DNA from: Ruminiclostridium herbifermentans
GTDB taxonomy: Bacteria; Bacillota; Clostridia; Acetivibrionales; DSM-1351
Direction of reading: 5' to 3'
DNA: 64,000 nucleotides
NCBI RefSeq assembly: GCF_005473905.2
Contig: NZ_CP061336.1
Span: 3,588,501 to 3,652,500 of the forward strand
Shown here: piece by piece, positions 36,835-45,207 of the stretch
Numbering within the stretch: position 1 is the first letter of the stretch
Layout: each line of letters begins with the position of its first letter
Made by a program: the position numbers and the translations under genes
The notes under the pieces: model-generated
Told to the model about the DNA's origin: nothing
The model's database searches: none
What the model saw: only the letters and a program-made list of their open reading frames with translations

Positions 36835-38568
36835 CTATTTAACTGCTTGGTTAATTTCATCATATAATTGCTTTATTAATCGCTTAATTTCATTAACTAC
36901 ATCATCTTTATTAACCTTTAAAGATATCTTTTTGTCTCTGCTGCTAATTTCCACTAAGTTTTCCTTCATATTTCTTGGACTTATAACAACTCTTAGCGGA
37001 ACTCCAAGTAAATCTGCATCTGCGAACATTGCACCAGCGCGCATATCTCTATCATCATATAATACTTCTATGTGTTCACTAAGAAGCTGCTCATATAAAG
37101 AATCACTGAATTTTTTTGTTTCTTCATCATCTGCTCTAATACAGCAAATCTGTACTTCCCAAGGAGCAATTGTAATAGGCCAAATAGGTCCATATTCATC
37201 ATGATGAACTTCACATATTGAAGCAGCTGTTCTTCCTACTCCTATACCATAGCATCCCATAATAGGATACTGACTCTCTCCATTTGCGTCTAGATACTGC
37301 ATATTCATAGACTTTGTATATTTTGTTCCTAATTGGAATATATTCCCCACTTCAATTCCTCTAGAAATTGTTATTGAATTCTTTCCGCATTTAGGACATA
37401 TCCCACCATCAATAATTTTAGTAATATCCTTATAATCAACGTCTCCACAATCACGTTTAATATTGAAGCCCTTAACATGCTTATCAACTTTATTTGCACC
37501 TGTTACGAGATATTCAATGCCCTTTAGTGAGGAATCAAAGATAACCTCTACATCTGTTGGCAAGCCTATTGGTCCGATAAACCCAGCAACAATTCCGCTT
37601 TGCTCTGTAATAACTGCAGCATGCACTTTTTCACCAATTACTTTTGTCAATTTGGCTTCATTTACTTCTAAGTCTCCTCTTAAGAACACAATAACATATT
37701 TGTCATCTCTATTTTTCTGATACACTACTGCCTTACACATATTTGTAATAGGTAGATTCACAAAGTTTACTACTTCTTCAATTGTGCTTGCATTAGGTGT
37801 ATCTATTTCTTCCAAATCACCCATTTGAATATCAGCATTATTTACTATAATGCTCTCTGCAGCTTCCATATTTGCTTTATAATCACATTCTCCGCAAATA
37901 GCAATGGAATCTTCACCTGCTGGTGTAAGCAGCATATATTCATGAGAAACACTTCCTCCCATCATTCCAGAATCAGAAGCAACCGCAACCACCTCAGGTA
38001 TACCGCATCTAGCATATATTCTATTGTACGCTTCATAACATCTTGCATAGTATTCTTCTAAATCTTCCTGTGATGTATGGAAGGAATAAGCATCCTTCAT
38101 GGTAAACTCACGTACTCGTATAAGTCCAGCTCTAGGCCTTGCTTCATCACGGAATTTCGTTTGAATCTGGTAAATCATAAATGGATACTTTGCATAGCTT
38201 TGAGCATATTCACGCACTAAATGAACAGCAGCTTCTTCATGTGTCATACCCAACACCATTTTGCTGTCATTACGATCAGTGAACCTTAATAATTCTTCAC
38301 CAACGCTTTCATATCTGCCTGACTCTTCCCATAAGCTTCCAGGCAATACTACTGGGAATAAAACTTCTTGCCCATCAATTCTATCCATTTCTTCTCTAAT
38401 AATATTTTCTATTTTTTTAAGTATTCTTTTTGTAGGTGGGAATAAAGAATATATTCCATTTGCCACATTCTTAATATATCCACCTTTTATCATAAACATA
38501 TGACTGTCAATAACACAGTCTGATGGACGTTCTTTAAATCTTTCACCAATAAGATTTCTTACTTTCAT
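36835..38568 (-). CDS. proS: Prolyl-tRNA synthetase, bacterial type with editing domain
   Basis: The 577-residue length and domain order fit bacterial ProRS. They include class II motif 2 (TKFRDEARPRAGLIRVREF), the INS editing domain (about residues 230-400, with YVIVFLRGDLEVNEAKL), motif 3 (GCYGIGVGRTAA) and an anticodon-binding domain (LYDDRDMRAGAMFADADLLGVP). It charges tRNA-Pro with proline and hydrolyses Ala-tRNA-Pro. Some positions differ from the usual bacterial consensus, for example GLIRVREF rather than GLMRGREF. No T-box leader is visible, and the ribosome site is weak. Whether it is the only copy in the genome is not known. A duplicate here could be a self-resistance copy for the adjacent cluster. 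Confidence 0.93.
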   Translation of the reverse strand: MKVRNLIGERFKERPSDCVIDSHMFMIKGGYIKNVANGIYSLFPPTKRILKKIENIIREEMDRIDGQEVLFPVVLPGSLWEESGRYESVGEELLRFTDRNDSKMVLGMTHEEAAVHLVREYAQSYAKYPFMIYQIQTKFRDEARPRAGLIRVREFTMKDAYSFHTSQEDLEEYYARCYEAYNRIYARCGIPEVVAVASDSGMMGGSVSHEYMLLTPAGEDSIAICGECDYKANMEAAESIIVNNADIQMGDLEEIDTPNASTIEEVVNFVNLPITNMCKAVVYQKNRDDKYVIVFLRGDLEVNEAKLTKVIGEKVHAAVITEQSGIVAGFIGPIGLPTDVEVIFDSSLKGIEYLVTGANKVDKHVKGFNIKRDCGDVDYKDITKIIDGGICPKCGKNSITISRGIEVGNIFQLGTKYTKSMNMQYLDANGESQYPIMGCYGIGVGRTAASICEVHHDEYGPIWPITIAPWEVQICCIRADDEETKKFSDSLYEQLLSEHIEVLYDDRDMRAGAMFADADLLGVPLRVVISPRNMKENLVEISSRDKKISLKVNKDDVVNEIKRLIKQLYDEINQAVK

Positions 38569-38762
38569 TTTTTTATCAACATCAATTAAATTACATTATT
38601 AATGTAATTATTTTAATGTTTTCTCCTTTCATAAAATATCCATGTCTCTTATTTTACCATACAACTACTTAACCAACCAATAAAAAATCTTTAATTTTTC
38701 TAATAACAGCATTTGTAATATTCGTTATCATAGCGTTATTATTACTCATTTCAGTATAAAAT

Positions 38763-39110
38763 TCAGCCTTTTTCATTATTACCTGATAAAGTACCTTCTA
38801 AAAGCCCATCTGTTATTTTTGAACTTACCTTGTCAGCTACTGCAGCTTCGTATGCACTTGGATTGCTATCACGTACATTTACTACAAGTACATCATCTAA
38901 ACTTAATTTTTCAACCATATCACTAAGCTCTTGATTCGCATTAGCATACTTTATGTTAAATTTCTCTATAATATCATCTATTAATGAAAAACTCTTCTTA
39001 TTGATAGAAACATCTGTTGACAGCTTTTCAAGCGCTATGTCTTCTTCTTTTAATAGGATAGCTGCATTCTCATTTGCATGCTTTATAGAGAAGGCATTAA
39101 AAAAACCGTC
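38763..39110 (-). pseudogene. 3' remnant of an unidentified gene, faintly like a chain-length determinant
   Basis: An open minus-strand frame of about 115 codons without a start runs from a TGA near 39111 to the stop at 38763. It encodes a helical stretch (LKEEDIALEKLSTDVSINKK) and a VLVVNVRDSNPSAYEAA segment. The latter resembles the conserved end of Wzz/YveK periplasmic domains. The 5' portion is gone, replaced by the symporter terminator. Confidence 0.4.
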
Positions 39111-39142
39111 TCAATAGTTATTATAACCAAAACGGTTTTTTA
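39098..39142. terminator. Terminator of the symporter gene
   Basis: AAAAAACCGT and ACGGTTTTTT arms enclose an AT-rich loop. It lies directly after the symporter stop on the minus strand and has T-tracts in both directions. Confidence 0.85.
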
Positions 39143-39149
39143 GTTACTA

Positions 39150-40568
39150 CTAAAGCTTTCTCTCATTCACCTTTTCAAAATATTTTTTAGTCTCTGCTAC
39201 TACTACACCACTGAGGGCCAGTAGAGCTAAAAGATTAGGAAATGCCATTAATCCATTAAAAATATCTGCAATCTCCCAAACAGCATTGATTGCTAAAAAT
39301 GGTCCCATAAATATAGCTAATATATAAAGCCAACGGTATACAAGTACGAACTTCATATTTCCGTTAGTTAAATACTCCATGCAACGCTCACTATAATAAT
39401 TCCATCCTAAGATTGTTGTAAATGCAAAGAAAGCAAGGCTAAGCATAAGTATAAATACACCTAAAGAAGGAGCAAATGGAAAACCAGACTGGAATGCCTT
39501 CTGTGTTACAGCTGCACCCTCTAGCCCTATATTCCATGCACCAGTTGTTATAATACATAGACCTGTCATAGTACAGATAATAATTGTATCTATAAAGGTT
39601 CCTGTCATGGATACAAGTCCTTGACGAACAGGTTCGTGCGTTTTTGCAGCCGCGGCCGCAATTGGTGCACTACCTAAACCTGATTCATTTGAGAAAATAC
39701 CACGAGCAATACCTTTTTGCATCGCAACCATCATAGCACCTAAAGCACCGCCGCCTACAGCTCTAAGACCAAATGCACCTTCAAATACCTGTACAAGAGC
39801 ATTTGGAATTGCTTTGTAATTTACACATATAACAATAATTGCAGCAATAACATAAAATATTGCCATAAATGGTACTACAACTTGAGAAACAGAAGCAATT
39901 CTTTTTAGTCCACCAATAATAACAAGTCCAGCACACAAAGTTACTACTACTGCTGTTATTACCACAGTCCAAGAATAGCTTTTACCCAGCAAAGAAACAG
40001 TCCATTCATTATTAGCATCAAAGAAATTGCGAACCGAATCAGATATTCCATTAATTTGAGTCATAGTTCCTATACCTAAAAGTCCTGCACATGCTCCAAA
40101 AAATGCAAATGCCTTAGCAAGCCACTTCCAATTTTTGCCCATACCATTTTCTATGTAATAGAATGGTCCACCTAAAACATGACCATCTGCATCGATTTTA
40201 CGATATTTAATTGCTAAAAGACCTTCAGCATATTTAGTAGCCATACCAAAGAAAGCTGCTATCCACATCCAAAAAAGTGCACCTGGTCCACCTGCTACAA
40301 TTGCCGTTGCAACACCTACAATATTTCCTGTACCAATAGTGGCCGACAGCGCTGTACAAAGTGCTCCAAAGCTTGAAACCTCTCCCTTTCCACCTTCTTC
40401 ATTTTTAACCATATAGTAAAGTGCTCTAGGAAGATGCCTAACCTGTAATAAGCCCATGCGTATTGTGAATTGGATACCTACTAATAAAACCAATGCTATT
40501 AGCGGAATACCCCACACAATCCCATCAAACCATGAAATAAAACTACTAACCTGTTCTAACATTAACAT
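39150..40568 (-). CDS. Sodium:alanine/glycine symporter (AGCS family)
   Basis: The start at 40568 (MLMLEQVSSFISW) is placed by AAGAAGGG with suitable spacing. The 472-residue membrane protein has many transmembrane helices and the AGCS hallmarks SATIGTGNIVGVATAI, GALFWMWIAAFFGMATKYAEG, GGPFYYIENG and GIARGIFSNESGLGSAPIAAAA. It imports alanine or glycine with Na+. The glycine riboswitch in its leader argues for glycine as the physiological substrate. Confidence 0.94.
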   Translation of the reverse strand: MLMLEQVSSFISWFDGIVWGIPLIALVLLVGIQFTIRMGLLQVRHLPRALYYMVKNEEGGKGEVSSFGALCTALSATIGTGNIVGVATAIVAGGPGALFWMWIAAFFGMATKYAEGLLAIKYRKIDADGHVLGGPFYYIENGMGKNWKWLAKAFAFFGACAGLLGIGTMTQINGISDSVRNFFDANNEWTVSLLGKSYSWTVVITAVVVTLCAGLVIIGGLKRIASVSQVVVPFMAIFYVIAAIIVICVNYKAIPNALVQVFEGAFGLRAVGGGALGAMMVAMQKGIARGIFSNESGLGSAPIAAAAAKTHEPVRQGLVSMTGTFIDTIIICTMTGLCIITTGAWNIGLEGAAVTQKAFQSGFPFAPSLGVFILMLSLAFFAFTTILGWNYYSERCMEYLTNGNMKFVLVYRWLYILAIFMGPFLAINAVWEIADIFNGLMAFPNLLALLALSGVVVAETKKYFEKVNERKL

Positions 40569-40629
40569 TACCATTCCCTTCTTGATATTTTGAATCAAAA
40601 ACAAAGCAATTTAACAAGTTACATTGCTC

Positions 40630-40660
40630 TGAACTAAAAAAAGCCAAAACATAAATGTTC
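40630..40660 (-). terminator. Expression-platform hairpin of the glycine riboswitch
   Basis: In the minus-strand leader, CAGAACAT pairs with ATGTTTTG across a two-base loop and is followed by GGCTTTTTTTAG. It lies between the aptamer and the symporter start, as expected for a riboswitch-controlled terminator. Confidence 0.6.
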
Positions 40661-40687
40661 TGACCTCCAAAAGAGAAAGGATTAAGC

Positions 40688-40785
40688 TATAAGCTCTGTC
40701 CTTTTGCCTGAGAGACTGGTAAATAAATAATTATCTACCTTGCACCTTCGGCGCCCAAACGGGACTCTCCAGAGAACGATTCTCT
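40688..40785 (-). promoter_or_regulatory. Glycine riboswitch (single aptamer visible)
   Basis: The minus-strand leader of the symporter shows TCTGGAGAGTCCCG, then GCGCCGAAGGTGCAA and CTCTCAGGCAAAAGGACAGAG, the conserved core of gcvT-type glycine aptamers. Only one aptamer could be seen. Upstream, 40800-41421 contains no gene and nothing else I recognise. Confidence 0.92.
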
Positions 40786-41421
40786 ATCATATAATCGGAA
40801 AAAGAAAATTTATGTAGAATCGCATACATAATTTATCATAATTAGTGCTATAATGCAAAAGATTTTTATAATTTATTATAATTATTTTAATTTTAATGTT
40901 CTATGCCGAACACAGATAAAAATGTCATCATAATATAACGATGGAAACTCACAAATATTAGCATCATAGTATGGAGTAGAAATTGACACTGTCTGATTTA
41001 GATTTTTGAAAACTAAAACTTACTAAATTGTTAGAAATGACTATGCCTTACTAAAATATTATCTTTTAAATTCAAACTTTCTAGGATATTTAGCTAGCGC
41101 TGCGGACATTAAGCAAAGCAGTACTGTTTTGCAGCTTCAATTGATTTTGCTATATTAAAATCATATTTATTAAGCAATACAAACAGCCTGAATATAATTA
41201 GGTAACTGATTAGACACAGTAATATTAATACCGCGTTATTTATCAATAAAAAGTCAGCTTAAATTATTCTGCATACTCTGCAAATACAAAAAGCCAATCC
41301 CTCGTTAAAAGCAATCAGCCCTTCAAAAATTTCAGTTCACAGTCTACCTTAGCTATTGACATAGAATAATTTTTTATATAAAGCTAACCTTTTATTATTA
41401 CAAGATTACAGGACGTATCAT

Positions 41422-42102
41422 TCATAATTTAACCTGCACCACTTGATCCAATTTAAGCGTGTCCGGTGTTACTATACAATCAAATGCTAGAATTTTAACT
41501 CCTGCCGCTGCCGCCTCCCTTAGTGCATTACCAAATTGGAGGTGAGTTACATCATTAGGTATAAGATACTTAACAGGCTTAAACTGAATAACAAATATAA
41601 TATACGCCTCATATCCCTCTTGCACAGCATCAATTAAATGATATAAATGCTTCACTCCTCGTTCTGTTGGTGCATCTGGAAAAGCTGCCACACCGTTATC
41701 TTCCAGGGTTACTCCCTTCACTTCAATAAATGCTTTACGTTTTTTTGCTTCAACATAGAAATCCACTCTAGAATTTCCATGCTTCTTCTCAGAATATATC
41801 AAGGTAGGATTAGGAAATAGCCCTCCTGCTTCTAGCCACTCCTTCACAACTGTATTAGGCGCCTGAGAATCAAGATTTATAAGTAACTTACCCTTTTCTG
41901 CTGCTACTAAATCGTATTTAGTTTTTCTGCTTGCATTGCTGCTTTCTTCTAAATAAACTGTGCACCCCTGCGTAAGCAGTTCTCTGCATCGTCCAGTATT
42001 TTTTACATGACAGATTTGAATGGTTCCATCAATTTCAACATAAGCAATGAATCTATTTGGACGCTCAATAAATTTTGCTTTGTGTATGTTTTTATATTTC
42101 AT
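41422..42102 (-). CDS. sfsA: SfsA family DNA/RNA nuclease
   Basis: The 226-residue protein has the normal SfsA length and motifs: RPNRFIAYVEIDG at the start, HVKNTGRCRELLTQG (OB-fold part), and a PD-(D/E)xK-like nuclease core with SRVDFYVEAKKRKAFIEVKGVTLE. TAGGAG precedes the ATG. The family was named for sugar fermentation stimulation in E. coli; the biochemical role is probably nucleic-acid cleavage. It is monocistronic. Confidence 0.93.
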   Translation of the reverse strand: MKYKNIHKAKFIERPNRFIAYVEIDGTIQICHVKNTGRCRELLTQGCTVYLEESSNASRKTKYDLVAAEKGKLLINLDSQAPNTVVKEWLEAGGLFPNPTLIYSEKKHGNSRVDFYVEAKKRKAFIEVKGVTLEDNGVAAFPDAPTERGVKHLYHLIDAVQEGYEAYIIFVIQFKPVKYLIPNDVTHLQFGNALREAAAAGVKILAFDCIVTPDTLKLDQVVQVKL

Positions 42103-42139
42103 CTAATGTAATCTCCTATTAATAACAATCCAGCCCTTA

Positions 42140-42612
42140 CAATAAAATACCGCATATGCTTACTCTATACTTGTGCTGTTTCCATTTAAGCACATCAAAC
42201 TTTCCAGTCATATCACCTATGACTTCTCTATGCTTGCACGATTTACAAGTTAGCACATCAAACTCTATAGTAATATACCTCATATGCTTTCTCTGGACTT
42301 GTGCTGTTTCCAATCATGCACATCAAACTTTCCAGTAATATCACCTATGACTTCTCTATACATGCACGATTTACAAGTTAGCACATCAAACTCTATAGTA
42401 AAATACCGCATATGCTTTCTCTATACTTGTTCTGTTTCCAAGCATGCACATCAAACTTTTCGGTAATATCACCCATGACTTCTCTGGACTTGCACGATTT
42501 ACAAGTTAGCACATCAAACTCTATAGTAATATACCGCATATGCTTTCTCAGAACTTGTGCTGTTTTCATTTAAGCACATCAAACTTTATAGTAATATCCC
42601 GCACGTGCTTCA
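42140..42612 (+). repeat. Tandem array of 128-bp units built from two ~64-bp halves
   Basis: CATATGC recurs at 42153, 42281, 42409 and 42537, exactly 128 bases apart. A half unit follows, with CACGTGC at 42602. Within each unit GCACATCAAACT appears twice, about 64 bases apart, so the unit is itself an old duplication. Roughly three and a half units are present between sfsA and the membrane protein gene. The period is not a multiple of three, so the overlapping short frames are not genes. Confidence 0.9.
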
Positions 42613-42788
42613 CAAAATTTATAATTTAAATACTCTATGTTTTAGCGCACTTTTATAGAGTCTAGAATCAAAACTTGAACAGTTCTTGTCTTTCCATCCT
42701 AAAGTTGAGTTAGTTATCCATATTATGAGGCTGAACTATAAACCCTATTTGTCCAGCAAAAAATTTTAATCAAAAAGCTTGCTGCCTT

Positions 42789-43316
42789 TTATATTAGCCC
42801 ATAAGCTCCTGTACTAAAATCCTTAAATAGAGCAATATGAGGAGGTGAAAAAGTAAATATTATAACTATAAAAATTAAAAATACCAGACCTATCCACCCC
42901 AATATATCAGCCTTTTTTGACCCAAAATATTGTGACTGAAGCATTTTATAGCTAGCCCAGTATGCCACAAGCGTTCCCAAAACAAAAGTTCCAATGTCTG
43001 CGACAAGATATTTACTACCTATAATACCCGAATAAGTATAGTATGAAACAATAATTACAAGCATACCTATAATAATTGATAAAACTCTTACGGGAACAAA
43101 ATTAGCTGTTTTTTTGCCATAAGTAAAATATTCAATAACAAAATAAAAAAGCATTGGTGTAACTAATATCTTTAAATGCTCCCATACACTTTCGTTGATA
43201 GGTGCAAGCATTGCAACTATTAGATTATTGCCTGACCATTCATATGCAAAATGCAGAATTGCGCCGGCTACTAAGGTAAACAGGACTCCGACAATATGTT
43301 TTTTTATAAAGCTCAT
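42789..43316 (-). CDS. Membrane protein of unknown function (DUF6512-like)
   Basis: The 175-residue protein has about five transmembrane segments. It carries the stretch AGAILHFAYEWSGNNLIVAMLAPINESVWEHLK (residues about 17-50), a pattern I associate with a Firmicutes integral membrane family, possibly DUF6512. AAGGGGGAG lies upstream of the ATG. There is no informative neighbour and no function can be given. Confidence 0.75.
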   Translation of the reverse strand: MSFIKKHIVGVLFTLVAGAILHFAYEWSGNNLIVAMLAPINESVWEHLKILVTPMLFYFVIEYFTYGKKTANFVPVRVLSIIIGMLVIIVSYYTYSGIIGSKYLVADIGTFVLGTLVAYWASYKMLQSQYFGSKKADILGWIGLVFLIFIVIIFTFSPPHIALFKDFSTGAYGLI

Positions 43317-43489
43317 TAATTACTCCCCCTTAAATTATTTTTAAACTATCTGCTCAACTATCCATTTATAGGTTTACATTATTGGTTTACACCAACAATT
43401 TTCACATAGAAAAGTTAACTTCAAGTATTCCCTTAAATTCCTATGATAATACTAATTGGGTCATGCAAGAATTTTAAAAATCAACCATC

Positions 43490-43532
43490 TAAAATTCAAA
43501 AAATCGAAAATTCAAAAAATCGAAAATTCAAA
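43490..43532 (+). repeat. Short 16-bp tandem repeat
   Basis: The unit AAAATTCAAAAAATCG occurs about two and a half times in a row, directly beside the asnS terminator. It may be a slippage product in an AT-rich spacer. Confidence 0.7.
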
Positions 43533-43569
43533 AAAAAAGGCCAATAACACATTTGAGTGTATTATTGGT
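43529..43569 (-). terminator. Terminator of asnS
   Basis: On the minus strand GACCAATAATACA pairs with TGTGTTATTGGCC and is followed by a run of eight T. The asnS stop is about 110 bases upstream. Confidence 0.88.
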
Positions 43570-43677
43570 CTTTATGTTATTATAATGTCCACGAGTATAA
43601 TTGAATTAAAATATGAAGTTTTATTTTATACAGTCCTAAAATATATTAATATTGTCCAATACAGGCTAAAACAAATT

Positions 43678-45030
43678 CTAAAACTCACAATAGCCTGGTG
43701 TTCTAGGATATGGAATTACATCACGTATATTATCAACACCAGTTACATAAATTAAGAATCTCTCAAAGCCCATTCCAAATCCAGCATGGTCACAAGAACC
43801 AAATTTACGTAGATTCAAATACCAATACATTTCCTCGGTGTTGATTCCTAATTTCTCCATCTTGTCACGAAGCAAGTCATATCTTACTTCTCTTTGGCTT
43901 CCGCCCATCAATTCCCCTGCATCTGGAACCAATAAATCTACAGCAGCTACTGTCTCATTATCATCATTCTGATACATATAAAATGCTTTAATATCTTTTG
44001 GCCAATTGTATACAAATACAGGTCCATTAAAGTACTCTTCAGTTAAATATTTTTCATGCTCACGAGCTAAGTCTTTGCCAAACTCAGGTGTAAATACAAA
44101 CTGGTTTGGTGCCTTTTTTAATATTTCTATTGCCTCTTTATGTGTAACTCTTGCAATTTTTGATTCCTTTAACTTTTCCAAACGCTTAAACAAGTCAATT
44201 TTCGTGAAGCCCTGCAAGAATTCCAATTCATCCTTTGCCTTGTCCAATATATATGAAACTATGCTCTTTAAGAAATCTTCTTCAATATCCATTAATTGAT
44301 TTAAATCACAAAATGCTATTTCAGGCTCAATCATCCAAAATTCAGCTGCATGTGTCTTTGTGTTTGAGTTTTCAGCCCTGAAGGTAGGTCCAAAGGTGTA
44401 TATCTTACCAAACGCCATTGCAAAGGTTTCTCCTTCAAGCTGACCAGTTACCGCCAACGATGCTTTCTTACCAAAGAAATCTTCTTCGTAATTATTGTTT
44501 TCCAAGCAAGTAACAGTAAATGTATTACCTGCACCCTCAGCATCATTTCCTGTTATTATTGGAGTGTGCACATAAACATAACCTTTATTATGAAAATATT
44601 CATGAATAGCCATTGAAGCTAAGCTTCTTATTCTAAACACAGCTTGAAATACTCTTGTACGCGGACGCAAATACGCTATTTCACGTAAAAATTCAATTGA
44701 GTGCTTTTTAGGCTGTAAAGGGTAATCCTCTGGTGCATCACCTACTAAAATAATATTACTAGCATTAATCTCAATATTGTCAGCATTAACAGCACTAACT
44801 ACTACCGTTCCTTCTATGCTAATAGCAGCACCTATATGAATGCTCTGTATTTCATCAAAATTAGCTAAAGTATCTTCATATACAATTTGAATTGATTTAA
44901 AACATGAACCATCAAAGAAATCAATAAAGCCCATTTTTTTCTGCTTTCTATGATTTCTTATCCAACCATTAAGTTTTACTTCCTTGCCAATACTCGCTTT
45001 CTGATCACCGTACAAATCATTAATATACAT
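43678..45030 (-). CDS. asnS: Asparaginyl-tRNA synthetase
   Basis: At 450 residues it fits AsnRS: an N-terminal OB-fold anticodon-binding domain (VKLNGWIRNHRKQKKMGFIDF) and a class II core with motif 2 (TFGPTFRAENSNTKTHAAEFWMIEPE) and motif 3 (GFGMGFERFLIYVTG). The THAAEFWM wording separates it from AspRS. It charges tRNA-Asn directly. GGAAAG precedes the ATG. It lies 177 bases downstream of alaS in the same direction, so the two may be co-transcribed, although a hairpin intervenes. Confidence 0.94.
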   Translation of the reverse strand: MYINDLYGDQKASIGKEVKLNGWIRNHRKQKKMGFIDFFDGSCFKSIQIVYEDTLANFDEIQSIHIGAAISIEGTVVVSAVNADNIEINASNIILVGDAPEDYPLQPKKHSIEFLREIAYLRPRTRVFQAVFRIRSLASMAIHEYFHNKGYVYVHTPIITGNDAEGAGNTFTVTCLENNNYEEDFFGKKASLAVTGQLEGETFAMAFGKIYTFGPTFRAENSNTKTHAAEFWMIEPEIAFCDLNQLMDIEEDFLKSIVSYILDKAKDELEFLQGFTKIDLFKRLEKLKESKIARVTHKEAIEILKKAPNQFVFTPEFGKDLAREHEKYLTEEYFNGPVFVYNWPKDIKAFYMYQNDDNETVAAVDLLVPDAGELMGGSQREVRYDLLRDKMEKLGINTEEMYWYLNLRKFGSCDHAGFGMGFERFLIYVTGVDNIRDVIPYPRTPGYCEF

Positions 45031-45089
45031 TTTTTACTTTCCTTTCTAACTAATATTAGGTGTTCTATATTAAATCATATATTCTAAAT

Positions 45090-45155
45090 AAACAAAGCAA
45101 GTTGGCAAGCCTGCACATCTTTTTTTATAAGATGGAGGCAAACCAACATTACAAT
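45090..45155 (-). other. Long imperfect hairpin between alaS and asnS
   Basis: On the minus strand GTTGGTTTGCC and CATCTT pair with AAGATG and GGCTTGCCAAC, across an A-rich loop. There is no T-tract directly after, so it could be a processing site, an attenuator or a leader structure for asnS. It is not a recognisable T-box, because no TGGNACCGCG-like element is present. Confidence 0.45.
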
Positions 45156-45207
45156 GTAATCAAACTAATTTAATTCAACAATAATTACCAATAATTATCA
45201 AACCTAC

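Noticed and set aside
38569-38800. T-box leader for proS
   Set aside because: No TGGNACCGCG-like antiterminator sequence occurs in the minus-strand leader; the same holds for alaS and asnS.
42156-42466. Two overlapping short frames on the plus strand with similar translated sequences, as if a repetitive protein
   Set aside because: They are produced by the 128-bp tandem repeat. The period is not a multiple of three, there is no ribosome site, and stops interrupt each copy.
42140-42612. CRISPR array
   Set aside because: The segments between the GCACATCAAACT cores are themselves repeated every 128 bases, unlike unique spacers, and no cas gene is present.
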